This document shows positions 28,001 through 40,700 of a stretch of DNA of 64,000 bases, piece by piece. Each line of letters opens with the position of its first letter. Position 1 is the stretch's first letter. The notes below the pieces were generated by a model, which saw only the letters and a program-made list of their open reading frames with translations, ran no database searches and was not told where the DNA came from. Made by a program: the position numbers and the translations under genes. The stretch lies in assembly GCF_000189635.1 (NCBI RefSeq), contig NW_002476398.1:49101-113100 (forward strand). Direction: 5' to 3'. Source of the stretch: Tetrahymena thermophila SB210 (Eukaryota > Ciliophora > Oligohymenophorea > Hymenostomatida > Tetrahymenidae).

Positions 28001-31000
28001 TTTCCTATTCCATAAAATGTTTTAAGCTTCACAATAGAAGAGGGAATTTTTAATCCATATCAGAGTCTTAAATTTACTCTTTAAGGCTAAAAAGATAGTA
28101 GATAATCATTGGCCAGTGTTTTATTAATATTTACAGAAATTAATATACCTGCTTTAATTGTTAAATTTGATGATGAAAAACTGCCTCAAAAAGTAAATAT
28201 TAATGATGATATTTCCGCAACCCTTATTTACGATTCAAATACACCTATTAACCTTTTAACATATGCAGGTGCTATATTATACAAAAACAAAGTTGTAGGT
28301 ATAATAAAATTTGATTATCTTAAAATCAAATTTAGAATATGGGATTATTTTTCTATGATAAAGGAAAATAACCCAGTAGTTTAAGTAAGATTTTCAGTTT
28401 ATAATCCAGCAAACATTATGCCCAGCTTGAGTATCATAAACTTTAAAATTAATATACCACCATAAAAGTGTGTATTTAGTGTTAGTCCTTCTAGTGGAAT
28501 AGCTCTTGAAACTTCATTTATTATATAATTTTCAGGGTGTATAACAAAAAGTAACCCAATTACTTACTAATTCTTTTACTATAATCAATAGATAGATTAA
28601 CTTTAAGAAATTTAAGTACCATAAAATATACTTAGAAGATAAATTTAAGATTAATTTATTACTAGTTCAATAAGAACTGTTCTACCATCTGGAGATTTAG
28701 TTATAATGGGGTAAGCTATGGATTCAAACTTAGCTATTTTTAACTCTACTGTTCAAATTAGTGTTCGTCCTTATGACTCAGATGAGTAGAGTCTATTAAA
28801 ACTCATAGAAAATGCCATAGAAGATAGCTAAAATACAACTACAAGAAATGCTATTCTATAATTTAGCATAATAGCTGAAGAAATTTCCAAGAATAATACA
28901 ATCTTTAATCTTCCTTCAGTGAATGAAGCAAAGATAAAATTAATATAATCTATGCTTTTTTATTCAAATAAGTTACCAACTTCTTCATTTTTATCCACTT
29001 TATCAAATAAGCTAATTTCAAATCTCTAATCGTCTTTGATTGTACAATAAGATTAACAAAGCTAAAATCTACTTGGCCAAGTAAATTAAATACTTAATAA
29101 TTAATAATCACTAATGAAAGTTACAAATAATAAACTCATGAGTAATAATGATATTGTTCTACAGAATTTAGTGGACTCCTTTAAAATTCTAAACTCAACA
29201 ACTTAAAATTTTAATGCTGTAAACTCAACTAATAGTCTTTTGTAAACTTAATTAAATATGTCAGATTAAATAGGTCAATTAATAAATAATATTTCAATTC
29301 CAAATCAGGGCTAATTTTAAATGTAAGGAAATCAAATTTCTTTAAATTGTGAGTAAGTAACTTAAAAAAACCTTTAAAAATACTATTACGATTAAGGTGA
29401 AAATTTATTAGAGGAATCTAATATTTATAATGTAGTGATAACTAAATATGAGTAGAATCCTTTTAATCAAAGTGATGAGTTTCAAAATTATGTGAATCAG
29501 CTAAAAAATTAAACACCTTCAATCTAAATATCTTAAAATCCAGTTATTAAACCTTTAATTTAAGATATGACAAATTAAACCAATCAAAATGTAACCAATA
29601 AAATACAGATGTAGTTTCCAAATATAAAAAAACCATCAAAAAATAACCTGACTTGCATATAGCAGCAAAAATCAAGTTGGTCGTCTAAAAATTGTGTAAT
29701 TGTAGAATCTTTATCAATTGGAGGATATAATTGTATTTGCAAAGATTAAAAACCTACAACAATTATAGAAGATTTAGAGGTAGTATTAAATAACAAAAAT
29801 TTATAAACAGCATTTGGTTCAGAAGGATTTTCTAATATAACTCATTTCAGCACATTTTATGAGTTTGCAATTTTTTGGATTTTAACATCGGTTACATTAA
29901 TATAATTTGGTCTTTGTTGGTTTGGAAAATAATTGGATAAAAAATAATAAATATGCATTCCATCATCTTTGACAAATGTAGCTCCTATATAAGAAAACAA
30001 TATTTCAAATCATAGATAATTATAATCTTTAGTAAACATGGAAATATTTGTTTCACCAGAACAAACTAATAGGTAATAAAATTAAGAATAGTAAAACGAT
30101 TTAAAATAATAGAACTCTCTTTAACAACAGTAATATTAGTAAGAGAATATATAAGATGAATAAGAAAAGCTTTTTAATGAAATTGTAAATTGGAAAATTA
30201 AATAAGAAAAGATTTAAAAACCTAAATTTAATAGAAGAGTTAGCTTTTTACCCTTAAGTGACAAACATATTTAAGATATATAAACAAACAATGATAATTT
30301 AAGTGGTTAAAAAATTTTGTAAAATAACAGTGACAAGATACAAAAATCTTTAGAAAAAAGTAATGAAAAATTATCTGAGCAAGAAAAAGAAAAATAATAA
30401 AAAGATACCTCTATAGATTTAAAGGTTACATAAGAGGATTAACAACCAATAGAAAATAATCAGATTTATAAAAAGTTATTATAAAAATCACTTATTTAGA
30501 AAATATTAATATTTCACAATTTTACTAATATATTTTTTATGCATAGCTTAAAACTTTCAAGGCCAATAAGATTTACTATTTTTTATTTGAAAGTAATTCA
30601 CTCGCTAAGTGTATCGACTATTTTTGATTAATAGTATAATGATATATAAATGGTGTTTATTTCAGTTTTAAATTCAGCTATAATATCAGTAAGTGTGTTA
30701 ATCATAGAAGCTATGTATAAGTTTAGAAAGATTGGAAAGATAATTTCATCATTACTAATAATCTCTTTATTAGCACTTTATTACTATATCATATTAGCAG
30801 TTATAAGTGGACAGTCAAATTCATATGCAAATTAAAGAGTATTTTCTTTTTTTATTCTTTTTGGAATAGATTTCTTGATTATTTCTACCTTATTATCTTC
30901 ATTCTGTGTTATGATTTTAACACTAAATTCAAAGAAAATGTCTAGTAGCATCATTAAAAAATTATTTTAAATATTAAAAATATAGGACATAATACAAAAT

Positions 31001-31012
31001 CTTGTTTTGTGA
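25081..31012 (+). CDS. REJ/GPS-like multi-pass receptor with furin-like cysteine repeats (polycystin-1-like architecture)
   Basis: Six exons (25081-25219, 25271-25773, 25962-26796, 26853-27354, 27470-27677, 27734-31012) give 1821 residues; all phases close. Residues 1-29 form a signal-anchor-like N-terminus. Residues 215-400 are furin-like repeats with many CxxC pairs (CPIGCSTC, CPNGF). Around 660-1000 lies a region resembling REJ/polycystin modules, with ISGGSDRMVDY followed by LKWTC. Around 1370-1398 a GPS-like motif appears: C, then W after seven residues, then C and a CxC pair, but KDQ replaces the usual HLT. A membrane segment at about 1437-1463 is followed by a 200-residue Gln/Lys/Glu-rich cytosolic loop and about four more segments (1666-1794). 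It is probably a surface or ciliary receptor. No polycystin channel or PLAT domain was recognised. It is convergent with copy B. Confidence 0.88.
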
Positions 31013-31717
31013 TTATATTTATATATTTTGTATCCTTCTTTTTTAAATCTACAAAAATTTTATCATTTAAAATTTCAAATAGTATTCTTATTTTATTTAA
31101 TTAAATATTTATTAATTTATATATTAATAGATTGTGAAATCTATCATTATATTAATATTTTATTTTTAATTTGATTTTTTGTTTATTTAAAATTTATTTA
31201 AATTATTATAAATTAAATACAAATTACATGTAAATATATAAAATACTAATATATAAATTTATTTAATATTATATTAATTTCTATTAGAAAGATAAATAGT
31301 TAGTTATAGGTGTAACCTATCACTATTTATCTCTCTATTACAAAAAAAAAAATCTGCAATTAGCAATAGTAACATTTAACCATGGTTTCAATTAAGTTCA
31401 TAATATAATAAAAATAATTACCCTTGCCTAAGCTACTTATGTAATTTTATAAATTAAACATAATAGATATTATAAATAAAATTCATATTAATACGACTAT
31501 GTATATGTTGGAAATTTACTAAGTATATACTTGCTAATTAATAACATTTGGTAAATACAAATTATGATAAGATTCTTTATTTAAAAATTTTAATTTTATT
31601 AAATTTACATTTTAATTTTAGGTTTTTCAAAATGTATTATATATAATAAAAATATTTTTAAATAATAAAATTAATTTATTTATTATTTTTGTTAAAAAAA
31701 TTAATATTAACATAAAA
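31013..31717. other. Convergent intergenic region
   Basis: About 700 nt lies between the TGA of the REJ-like gene (plus) and the TGA of copy B (minus). It must hold both 3' ends. It is AT-rich and noncoding apart from a large imperfect hairpin, listed separately. Confidence 0.6.
31286..31336. repeat. Large imperfect hairpin between convergent genes
   Basis: The arms 31290-31300 (AGATAAATAGT) and 31322-31332 (ACTATTTATCT) are perfectly complementary. They extend to 15 bp with one mismatch (31286-31300 and 31322-31336). Inside them a second perfect stem, ATAGGT (31306-31311) and ACCTAT (31315-31320), encloses the loop GTA. An asymmetric bulge (5 nt against 1 nt) separates the two stems. It could be a 3'-end or transcription-termination structure, or the relic of a small inverted-repeat element. 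Confidence 0.75.
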
Positions 31718-34700
31718 TCAATTACTCTAACTATTAATATTTGAAATATTTTTGAGTAATTAATACTCTTATTCTAGTTTATTATTTTTTTATTTTCTAC
31801 TATTCTACTTTAGTATATTTTATTTATAAAATAAATAATTAGAAGAAATTTATTTTTCAAAAGCATCTTTATAGTACTAATTGATAATATTCATTGATTT
31901 TTTTTGAATTCTTTACTTTAATAATTTCCAAAGTTATAATGGTTATCTTGATTTTATTTGTTTCTTTGTAAAAACATTAAGAAAAATCTTGATACTATTT
32001 TAAAATAGCTAATATGTGAGTAAAATAACTATCAAAATATTAATCAAGCAAATAATTATTCTAGATTCGTTTAAATAGCTAATTTAATTTAAGTAGCTCA
32101 TCATGCCAAAACTAACCGAAAGCCCAAAACTCACAAACACTTCTATATAATTCAGCTCTTTCCTCAAATATGGTAAAACTTTTTATAAGATTAAATTTTA
32201 TTTTAGTTTTTAAAATATTAAATTTACAATAAAAGATTGAAATAGCATAGCTAAAGCATATTGCACAACAAATGGAATTTTTTAACATTAATTGCTAAAA
32301 AAATATTCCTTCCACCAAAAACAAGCTGATTTTATACATTTAAGAGTATATTTCCCACCAATATACTCTAAAATCTTAATACATAAACTTTAGAAATAGT
32401 GGAGCTCTTTCATTTTTAAGAAAGTTTTTTCTAATACTTAGAAAGAATTTCAAAGCTATTAAAAATAATGCCTAAAGAATAATAAATGAGATACAAACAT
32501 AATAGCCCATTTGTTTGGTAAAAGGTACACTTGGAAAGTCTTTAATGTAATTCTGATCTTATATACTAATATAGCTAACTACTCCAATAAATAACTTAAC
32601 CAAGTAAGGTATATTGTGAATTTAGATAAAGATGATAGCTGCTATTGTAGTATCTTTATCATAAAGTAAGCAGAATTATGCTATAAAATACACAATAGTT
32701 AAAGCTAAAAAAAGTATTAAAACAGAAATAAATATCCTTGTATAGCAATAAGGTAAATTTTGAAACTCAAAGAGAGTACCTAACTTACAATCTAAGAGCT
32801 TGAGAATATTGTTTGGTATATTAAATAATTCAAAGATAAACTGCTAAAGGAAGATTGGTAAAAAATAAATTAATGGATTAACCATAGTCAAAATTGTAAA
32901 ATAGTTGATAAAAATCCTGACCAAGTTGAATGTTTCATTTTAATAAAAGATATTTAACTTTAACAGAAAAATAACCTTTTTTAGTTTTTGTATTTTAATT
33001 TATTTATTTATTAAATTTATCAAAAACCCATAAAATAATAAATTAATAAAGAAGATGACCAGGCTTGGATAATTTTTGAATCCATTACAGCTAATTAATT
33101 ATTAAAATAGAAATATTTTAAAATGAATAAATTTTATAATTTAAGAAAATAATCTTTTATTTGCAAAATTGAAATTAAATAAATTAAAAAAATACATTTA
33201 GCATGTGTAAGGAGTAATCTATTAATAAGAATATTCCCAATATATTCCTTTTAAATCGCAATCTAAGCAAAGAGCCCCAATATTTCCTATTATTTAAATA
33301 TATAGTTATGTAATTAAAATAAATAAAATATTACCTTCACTACAATATCTATTAGTAGATTACTATTAAACTTATTTTAAAACTCTCCCTATATCTCCAA
33401 TACAATTTTAAGCAAAGTAACAATCTTAATATTCTATGCTCATTAAAGAATATCTCCAATATCCACTTGGTAAAAACATTTAAGAATTTTTACAAACAAA
33501 AGGACATTTTATACACTTTTATCCATCAGCAAGATTAAATGTGCTTGTAGGGCATTAGTAACACATATCTCTTTTTTTATTATCTTTTACAAGAGAAGTC
33601 CCAGTAGGGCATAGCTACCTAAATTAGAATTCTAATTCAAAATATATATTTTAAGATATTTAGATAAGATTTCCTTATAAATCATAAATAGGGATGTAAT
33701 TAAAATTTGAGCTAATATTGACTTTTAATTATGAACCCATTCTTCCATAGATATATAAAACATTTTTTAGATTAAATAAACCATTATTCTGCTTTATTTG
33801 AGTAGGAAATATTTCAAAATCTCCTTAACTAATTTACAAGTTTAATATGATATCATTTTTTAATTATGATATAGGCTATCCTTCTTCATTAATAAGCTAT
33901 ATTTATAGATCATCCTTTTTATAATATAAATTTTAAAAGATTAACATATAATTATTTTAGGTTATTTTTCAAACAAGCTATGAAACTACTTGCTTTTCAA
34001 ATAAATAATAACTAAAATTACTTGCAATACTCCTCCAGTAAAATTTTAAAAAATGATACTTTTACTGTATTAATTCCCATCTAAAATACCAACAAATGCT
34101 ACAGCAGATTGTTAAAGTTAGTTACCATAGAGTTTTGCTAAATTATTATTTAAAGTATTTTAAAAGTTTCTTTTTATGGGCTGATTCTACATTTAGAAGA
34201 AGACACTACCAATAAGGGCTTAATTATTTTCAAAATTCGATGATGTTAATTAGATATTTTAAACAGTTTGTTAGAGCGTATTATCTGCAGCTATAGCCCC
34301 TCCATACATATATGCCTTATTTCCAATAAACTGTAATCTTGATAAATAATATAATGAGTTTACTAAAAATATCGATCCTCCACTTTATAAGGCTATATTA
34401 TTAATAAAGGAGCAATTAACTATTGTTTAACTATTTGTACTATATTATATTTATTATTCATTGAAATCAGTTACTTACAAAACTCTATTTGAGTTTGGTT
34501 AATTGAACGTTTGTAAATATAGAGATCCTCCATTTATTGCAGTGTTTTCTTAAAATATACTTTTAAAAAGAAACAAATGATTTGATTAAATAAAAATATT
34601 GCCTTGTTAGCACAAAACACAGTTGTTTTTCTTGTACATTATTTATTTAATAATAACTGAATTAGAAGTAATTGATATTAAGCTCTATAATTATAATTAT

Positions 34701-37700
34701 TAAAGGTATTGAAACATTTTAATTAATTCATTTTTACTAAATTAATCCCATTAAACTATTACTTTTTAACAGTCAAGTATATTAATTAATTTATTGTAGA
34801 CAATAAATGATTCATATTGATTTTTTTCTAATGTTAGTTAAGTGATTGATTTAACATTGATGATTGCTTAATATTATAGCTTAGCTAAGTTATTATCTTT
34901 ATTTTGTTAATTTTTTTATTAACTAGATTAAAATATGCATTAAATAATATCTAAGCTGTAGTAATTTTGAAAATTAAATAATGAAGGATCTGTCCCTGTA
35001 ATCATTTTTTGAGAAAAGTATGGCAATAATTATTTGCTAAATATCCCTATATCATTAGTTACTTAAATAAGATTTGCTTGCATTTAGATTTAACTATATG
35101 AACCTGACTAAGAAGAATAAATATTACTACCACTTAGAGCCAGGTTATTTGTAAAGTGATTATTTTAAATTACTAAGAAATACTTAGAGAGTGAATTAGA
35201 AATATAAATAGATCCACCTTAATTTAGAGATAAATTATTTTCGAATGTAGAATTAAAGATAAACAACTCTACGATCGTTTAGCTAAATAAAATATCGATA
35301 TAAATAGCTCCTCCAAAGCACTCTTACTAATTTTTCGTACTAAAGCTCCAGTTATCAATGAAATTAGATTACTAAATGTGCATTTTTAATTGATATTAGC
35401 TTTATAAATAAATAGCACCTCCTTACAAAGCAAAACCACCTTAAAATGTATTATTAAATATTTTTATGCTTGGCGTATTAATATTTATAATTCCTCCTTT
35501 TAGAGTTGGATCACCTAATATTAATTTAGTAGTTAATTATTCTTGCTAAATAAATGAATTATTAGTTAAGCTGATTTATTAGCAAGCGATATTCATGATA
35601 TTATGAGAAGGATGGGCATAATATGACTATATATAGCTATTTTATATTTATAAAACACCTATCTACATCTAAATTAACAACACAGAAGATAAAAATTATT
35701 ATTCTTATAAATATTCCTAATTATTTTAAAAAATTATTTTAAACAAATTTATTTGATACGATAATAATAGAATTAATTTTTTAAATAATAAATAATTATT
35801 TGATTAAAAATCATAAATTTATTGAATTACCAGTGATTTATTATATTTTCTATAGATGTTGATGCCTTGAAGGTTGTTAATAAATAGGCTTGCATCAATT
35901 TTAGACTAAATTTAAATAAAGCTCTAAATAGTATTTTATACACTAACAGACATTATTCTTCTCAGCTCTACATCATATAAGGTTATATTTGTGAATATAA
36001 TTTAGTAATTTTAATTATCATTACTATTGATTTAATTCATAATTTGTTATATATTAATTAATTATTGATAAGATTTAAGACGTCTAAAGATAGCATTTTC
36101 AATTAAGCAAGTTTAATTTACTCCAAGAAAATTAAATAAATTGAATGATGTTGCATAATTAATCAAGCTACCAATATTTATTCTATTTAAATATATAGTT
36201 TAGGCTCCGCTTATAGATATAAAATTAACTATTTGATAATCTGATATTTAAAGTCCTTGAATTATTAAATTATTTATTGATTTGAAGTTAAAATAACTGC
36301 ATTATTGTTAATTTAGTACATTATTTGGATTAATACTGTTATCTATTAATTAAATATCGGTTAAATTTACAGAGGCATCCTAATTTTGATTTAGTGAAAG
36401 TATAATCGCGTTTAAAGATTCAATAGTGTTTTATTATAATTTAATCGAGGTTAAATTATAAAATATGAAATTTTTATTAGATATAGTTAGTTGCTAAAAT
36501 AATTTTGTTTAATATATAAAGCTGTTTAAAATTTAAAACTACTATATTTGTATTTAATTCAGATAAAATAAGCTTTGAAACGTATTTAGAGATTTATCTT
36601 GTGATATTATTTAGCAATTTTTTATAAATATTTAGTTGATAGTAATATTTTAGAAATTATCTGCATAAAGTAAAACAGAATTATTAAATATATTAGTATC
36701 AATAACTTTCAATTATGTTAAATTAAAAATCGATTACTATCTTGATGTATATTACTGCTTTGCCTAAATAAATGTAGAAAATTGAGTTAAATTACTGTTT
36801 ATTAATTGTATATTTAGTAAATTTAATATTCCTAAGTATTCAAAAGTCAAGAACTAAGAAAAAATAAAGGAGCAATTAGTAAATAACACATTTTGGATTG
36901 AATACTCTATCACTGGTTAAGGCTGTAAAAACTATATATTCAGAAATTAGTTACTTTATATTGTTATATTGTTAAATGATACACCATTCATTTTCAAAGA
37001 TCCATTGAAGTTTAAAAAATTTAACTATAATAAATTTGGAGATAAAGATTTAGAATTAAAAGTAACATTATAAATAGAAATTTCATTTATTATTGCATTT
37101 TAGGATTAGAAACCAAATGTATTGCCTATTTATTTAGGTTAGAAGTTAATATTTTCTATTTATATCTTACTAAATCCTGAAATTTCAGCTACTCCATATT
37201 AGTATATAGTGAATTTAGACTAATCTTCTTTTGTTTAGTTTGCTTTTATTGTAAGCGTCATTAACTCAATCGAATTTATTTAATTTTTTAAAGTAGAAAT
37301 TATTTTTAAATTTATATTTTCATAACAATTATTGCTAGGATCTGTATATTGTAAAACAAGCTCTATTTCTCTCAATTGTAGTTCATTAAAATATACATAT
37401 GCCCTATCTAAATTAGGCTCATTTAATATAATTTGATTTATATTAACTTCTGATATTCTAAATAAATTATATGGATCCTATAATGTTCCTGTACCCAGCG
37501 GTTAATCATAGTTTCCACAAAAGACATAAACACTAGACTATTTTTTAAAGTAGCAACCATTATCTGTTTAGCTACACATCTAACATTTCATTCTTTCTTT
37601 ATCATATCTGATTGCAAATTAGCTAGTGTAATTAAACTTGGTTGTTATTTTTTATTTGCAAGAATAACATTTAGTATTATACAAATCCAAAGCTCCATTT

Positions 37701-40700
37701 TAAAAATAAATGCTTTTGTCTTCACATGTTTCACATCTATATTAAAATAAATATTCAATAAAATATATTATTTTTGTTTTATTTTATAAATAAATAAATA
37801 TAATATATAACATTCTTTCTAGAATTAAAAATTCTTTAAAAGTTAAAAATAAAAAATATTACAGCATTGGACATAATTTACAATTCTATTGGTTAGAGTC
37901 AAAACTTATCATCTATTAGATATTATCTAGGAACAACTCATAAAAATACATTTAAGCTATGTACATTTAAATTTAAGTAATTTCACTAAACAATAGTTCA
38001 GAATTGCATTGAACACAATATGGCTAATCTAAGTAGAAAATACAAGTTTTGCAGTATTTTCCACATTAAGGTAAATCACAAGATTTTCTATCACTGCTAA
38101 TCATTCTACCACTTTCACATACAGTGCAGAGCATTTAAATTTAAAAAACTTCATAGTAAGAAATTCTTTATTAAAGAGTCAAGCCTTATAACATATTTCT
38201 CTCATATATAAGAATGTTAGTATAATTAACCTTTTAGCCTTGATAAAATCCAGATTCAAAGCAGTTAAGGCAACCTTGAGGACAAGGTATGCATCCAGAT
38301 ATACTGGGAATATATCCTTACTCACATTATATGCATTAAAATAGAACTCCATCTTAATAATCATTACTTTAATAGCAATTGAGGCAAAATGGGATCTATA
38401 TTTTATTATTTGAATATTTAAAAAATATTGTTATAACTAAATTAAAAACATAAATACTTAATCTAAGCAGGAGAGATTATAATTACAACTATAGGAGGTC
38501 TGATGTATAATTATTGGATAACTATAGATGCAATGATTAATCTCAAAATCAGATCCATAGAAAGATATTGTGTTTTTAGGATAATAGGTATTGCATATTA
38601 AAGAATAAGTATTCAAATCAGTTGGCAAAATGTAATCAAGACATTCACCTCCTAAGCTTAAACAAGTTCCTGGTAAACATTATTGACAAAAACCTTAAAT
38701 CTATTCACCAGGCTTGAGGATGTATTCATAATAAGTTCTGAAATGATAGTTAGATGTAATTGTTTCATAATCATACTTTAAACAACTCCTTTAAACCCCG
38801 ACCATGTCACAATCAAATCCTTTTTGAATAAAATAAAAAATTATAAAATTTAATCTTTATTATTTAAAAATCAAACTTACTGTTATATGAAGTTATATAC
38901 CCTTACTTACATCTTAGACAAATTTAATTTAAATTTTATTCAGTGTATTAGCCAAAAGAGTACATCTTAGTGTTGACTAATTTACCTGCAAATGCTTTAT
39001 TCAAAAATTAATTAATTAATTTATAAAAAAGACAAAAATTGTTTGTAAATAAAATTACTATATGCACACTCTTGACAAGAACTTCCACAAGGCAAACATG
39101 AAGAAAAATCGTATTTAATCATGTAGCCAGGTTGACAATACCTGCAACTAAACTATGCACTTAGCATATTAAAAGAATTGCTTAAGTATTACTCATAGCT
39201 TATGTCTTCAAAGTTTAGGAATTTATCTCCTATCAGGATACTCATACCACATTCTAAACATTAACTAGGACACATAGCACAGGTATAGGTATTAGTAACA
39301 TAATAAAGATATTAACATTTAAGACATCTTGCAATTCCTTATGTATCAATTTTACATCTAAGACATTAACTTTAACCTTTAAATAATTTAAAATATTTTT
39401 TCAAAAACTTAAAATAAATGGTAACTACTAAGTACATTATGATGGATTATCTTAAAGTATCACTTGATAATAAGAGAGAGGAATTCTATTAGATTATTAG
39501 TCACTTATGCCTTAAGTTTAACCATATTAAATTTAATAGTAAATTGTATTATAAAGTAAAGGATCATATTTGTTATAACCTAAGAAATTAACTATCATTT
39601 TTGTGCATATCTTTTTAAAAAGGCTAGAATTGCTCCTAAATTTATAAAATGAATTTGAATAGTTTTCATTATTATTATTATTATGAAAAATTTTACCAAT
39701 CATTCAATTCAAAACTACACTCTGCACATTTATAGGTATAAAATTGAGCAAACTTGTAAAGCTAAGATGAAGGGTCAATGTTAAATGAAAAAGAAGAGGA
39801 ATCACATTTGACACATATTTAATTTGAACTTAAATTATCTTTAAATAAAAAATATCCTTCTATGCATTCTTAGCATACACCTCCAGATATACACTTTCTA
39901 CACCTTTTTATTAAAATAATATTATTTACTACCATTTTGATTTCATAAAATAATCATTTTATATGGAGAAAAATTAATATATACCCTTCTGAGCACTTTT
40001 TACTATTTTAAGAACAATCAGAATTAGGATAGCAGTCTTCTTTTACATATGAAATAGTAAAATTGTAGTAGCTATTTGGAATTTTTAAAATTTATTAGTA
40101 GCAATTATCATTTCCTGGATTTTCAAAATACTAAGGGCATATCAAGCATGGCGTATCTGGGGTAATGTTTTAGCAAAGACTATTTTTATCTTTGCATAAA
40201 ATTTTTTTATATTGATTAACTGTGTTTATGTTTTATTTAAGGCACTACATGTCTTGCCTATAAATATATAAGCACTCATCCTTTTAATATTGTGAAGTAT
40301 CTACTTAAGTATAGAATTAGCAAGTTTACAATTATTAATTTAAGCAGTAATTTTTTGGACATACATAACACCCTACGTTGTTAATACTTAAGCATTTACC
40401 TTTTGAGTTAAAAGCTTATTTATAAAGTGTAAATATATAAATTTATTACCATTTTAATCCTAGCAGTAAATATTACTGAGAGGTATACATACACCATTTT
40501 ATAAGCAGTTATCATATGAGCATACACTACACATTTAATTACTAGATGAAGAAATACACCTTCCTTAGGAATCTGAACACTTTATAAGACCTTCTACTTT
40601 TTAACAATAATCACCTTTCGCATTTGTAGATATGCAATATACACCTTTAAAACACATTTCCTTTTAAATTAAAATATTTTTTAAAGTCTAAAAGAAAATT

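Noticed and set aside
28109..28384. Standard-code open frame on the plus strand
   Set aside because: It is an in-frame fragment of exon 6 of the REJ-like gene between TAA/TAG glutamine codons, not a separate gene. The same holds for 30650-30835.
38179..38364. Minus-strand standard-code open frame of 61 residues
   Set aside because: It is out of frame with the furin-like exon of copy B, whose true frame shows regular CxxC repeats. The other short standard-code frames inside copies A-D are similar shadows.
40400..40470. Split of copy B into two genes near the start of the furin-like part
   Set aside because: Cysteine-rich exons continue in frame through 40420-39985 and no start codon with signal peptide or intergenic gap is seen there.
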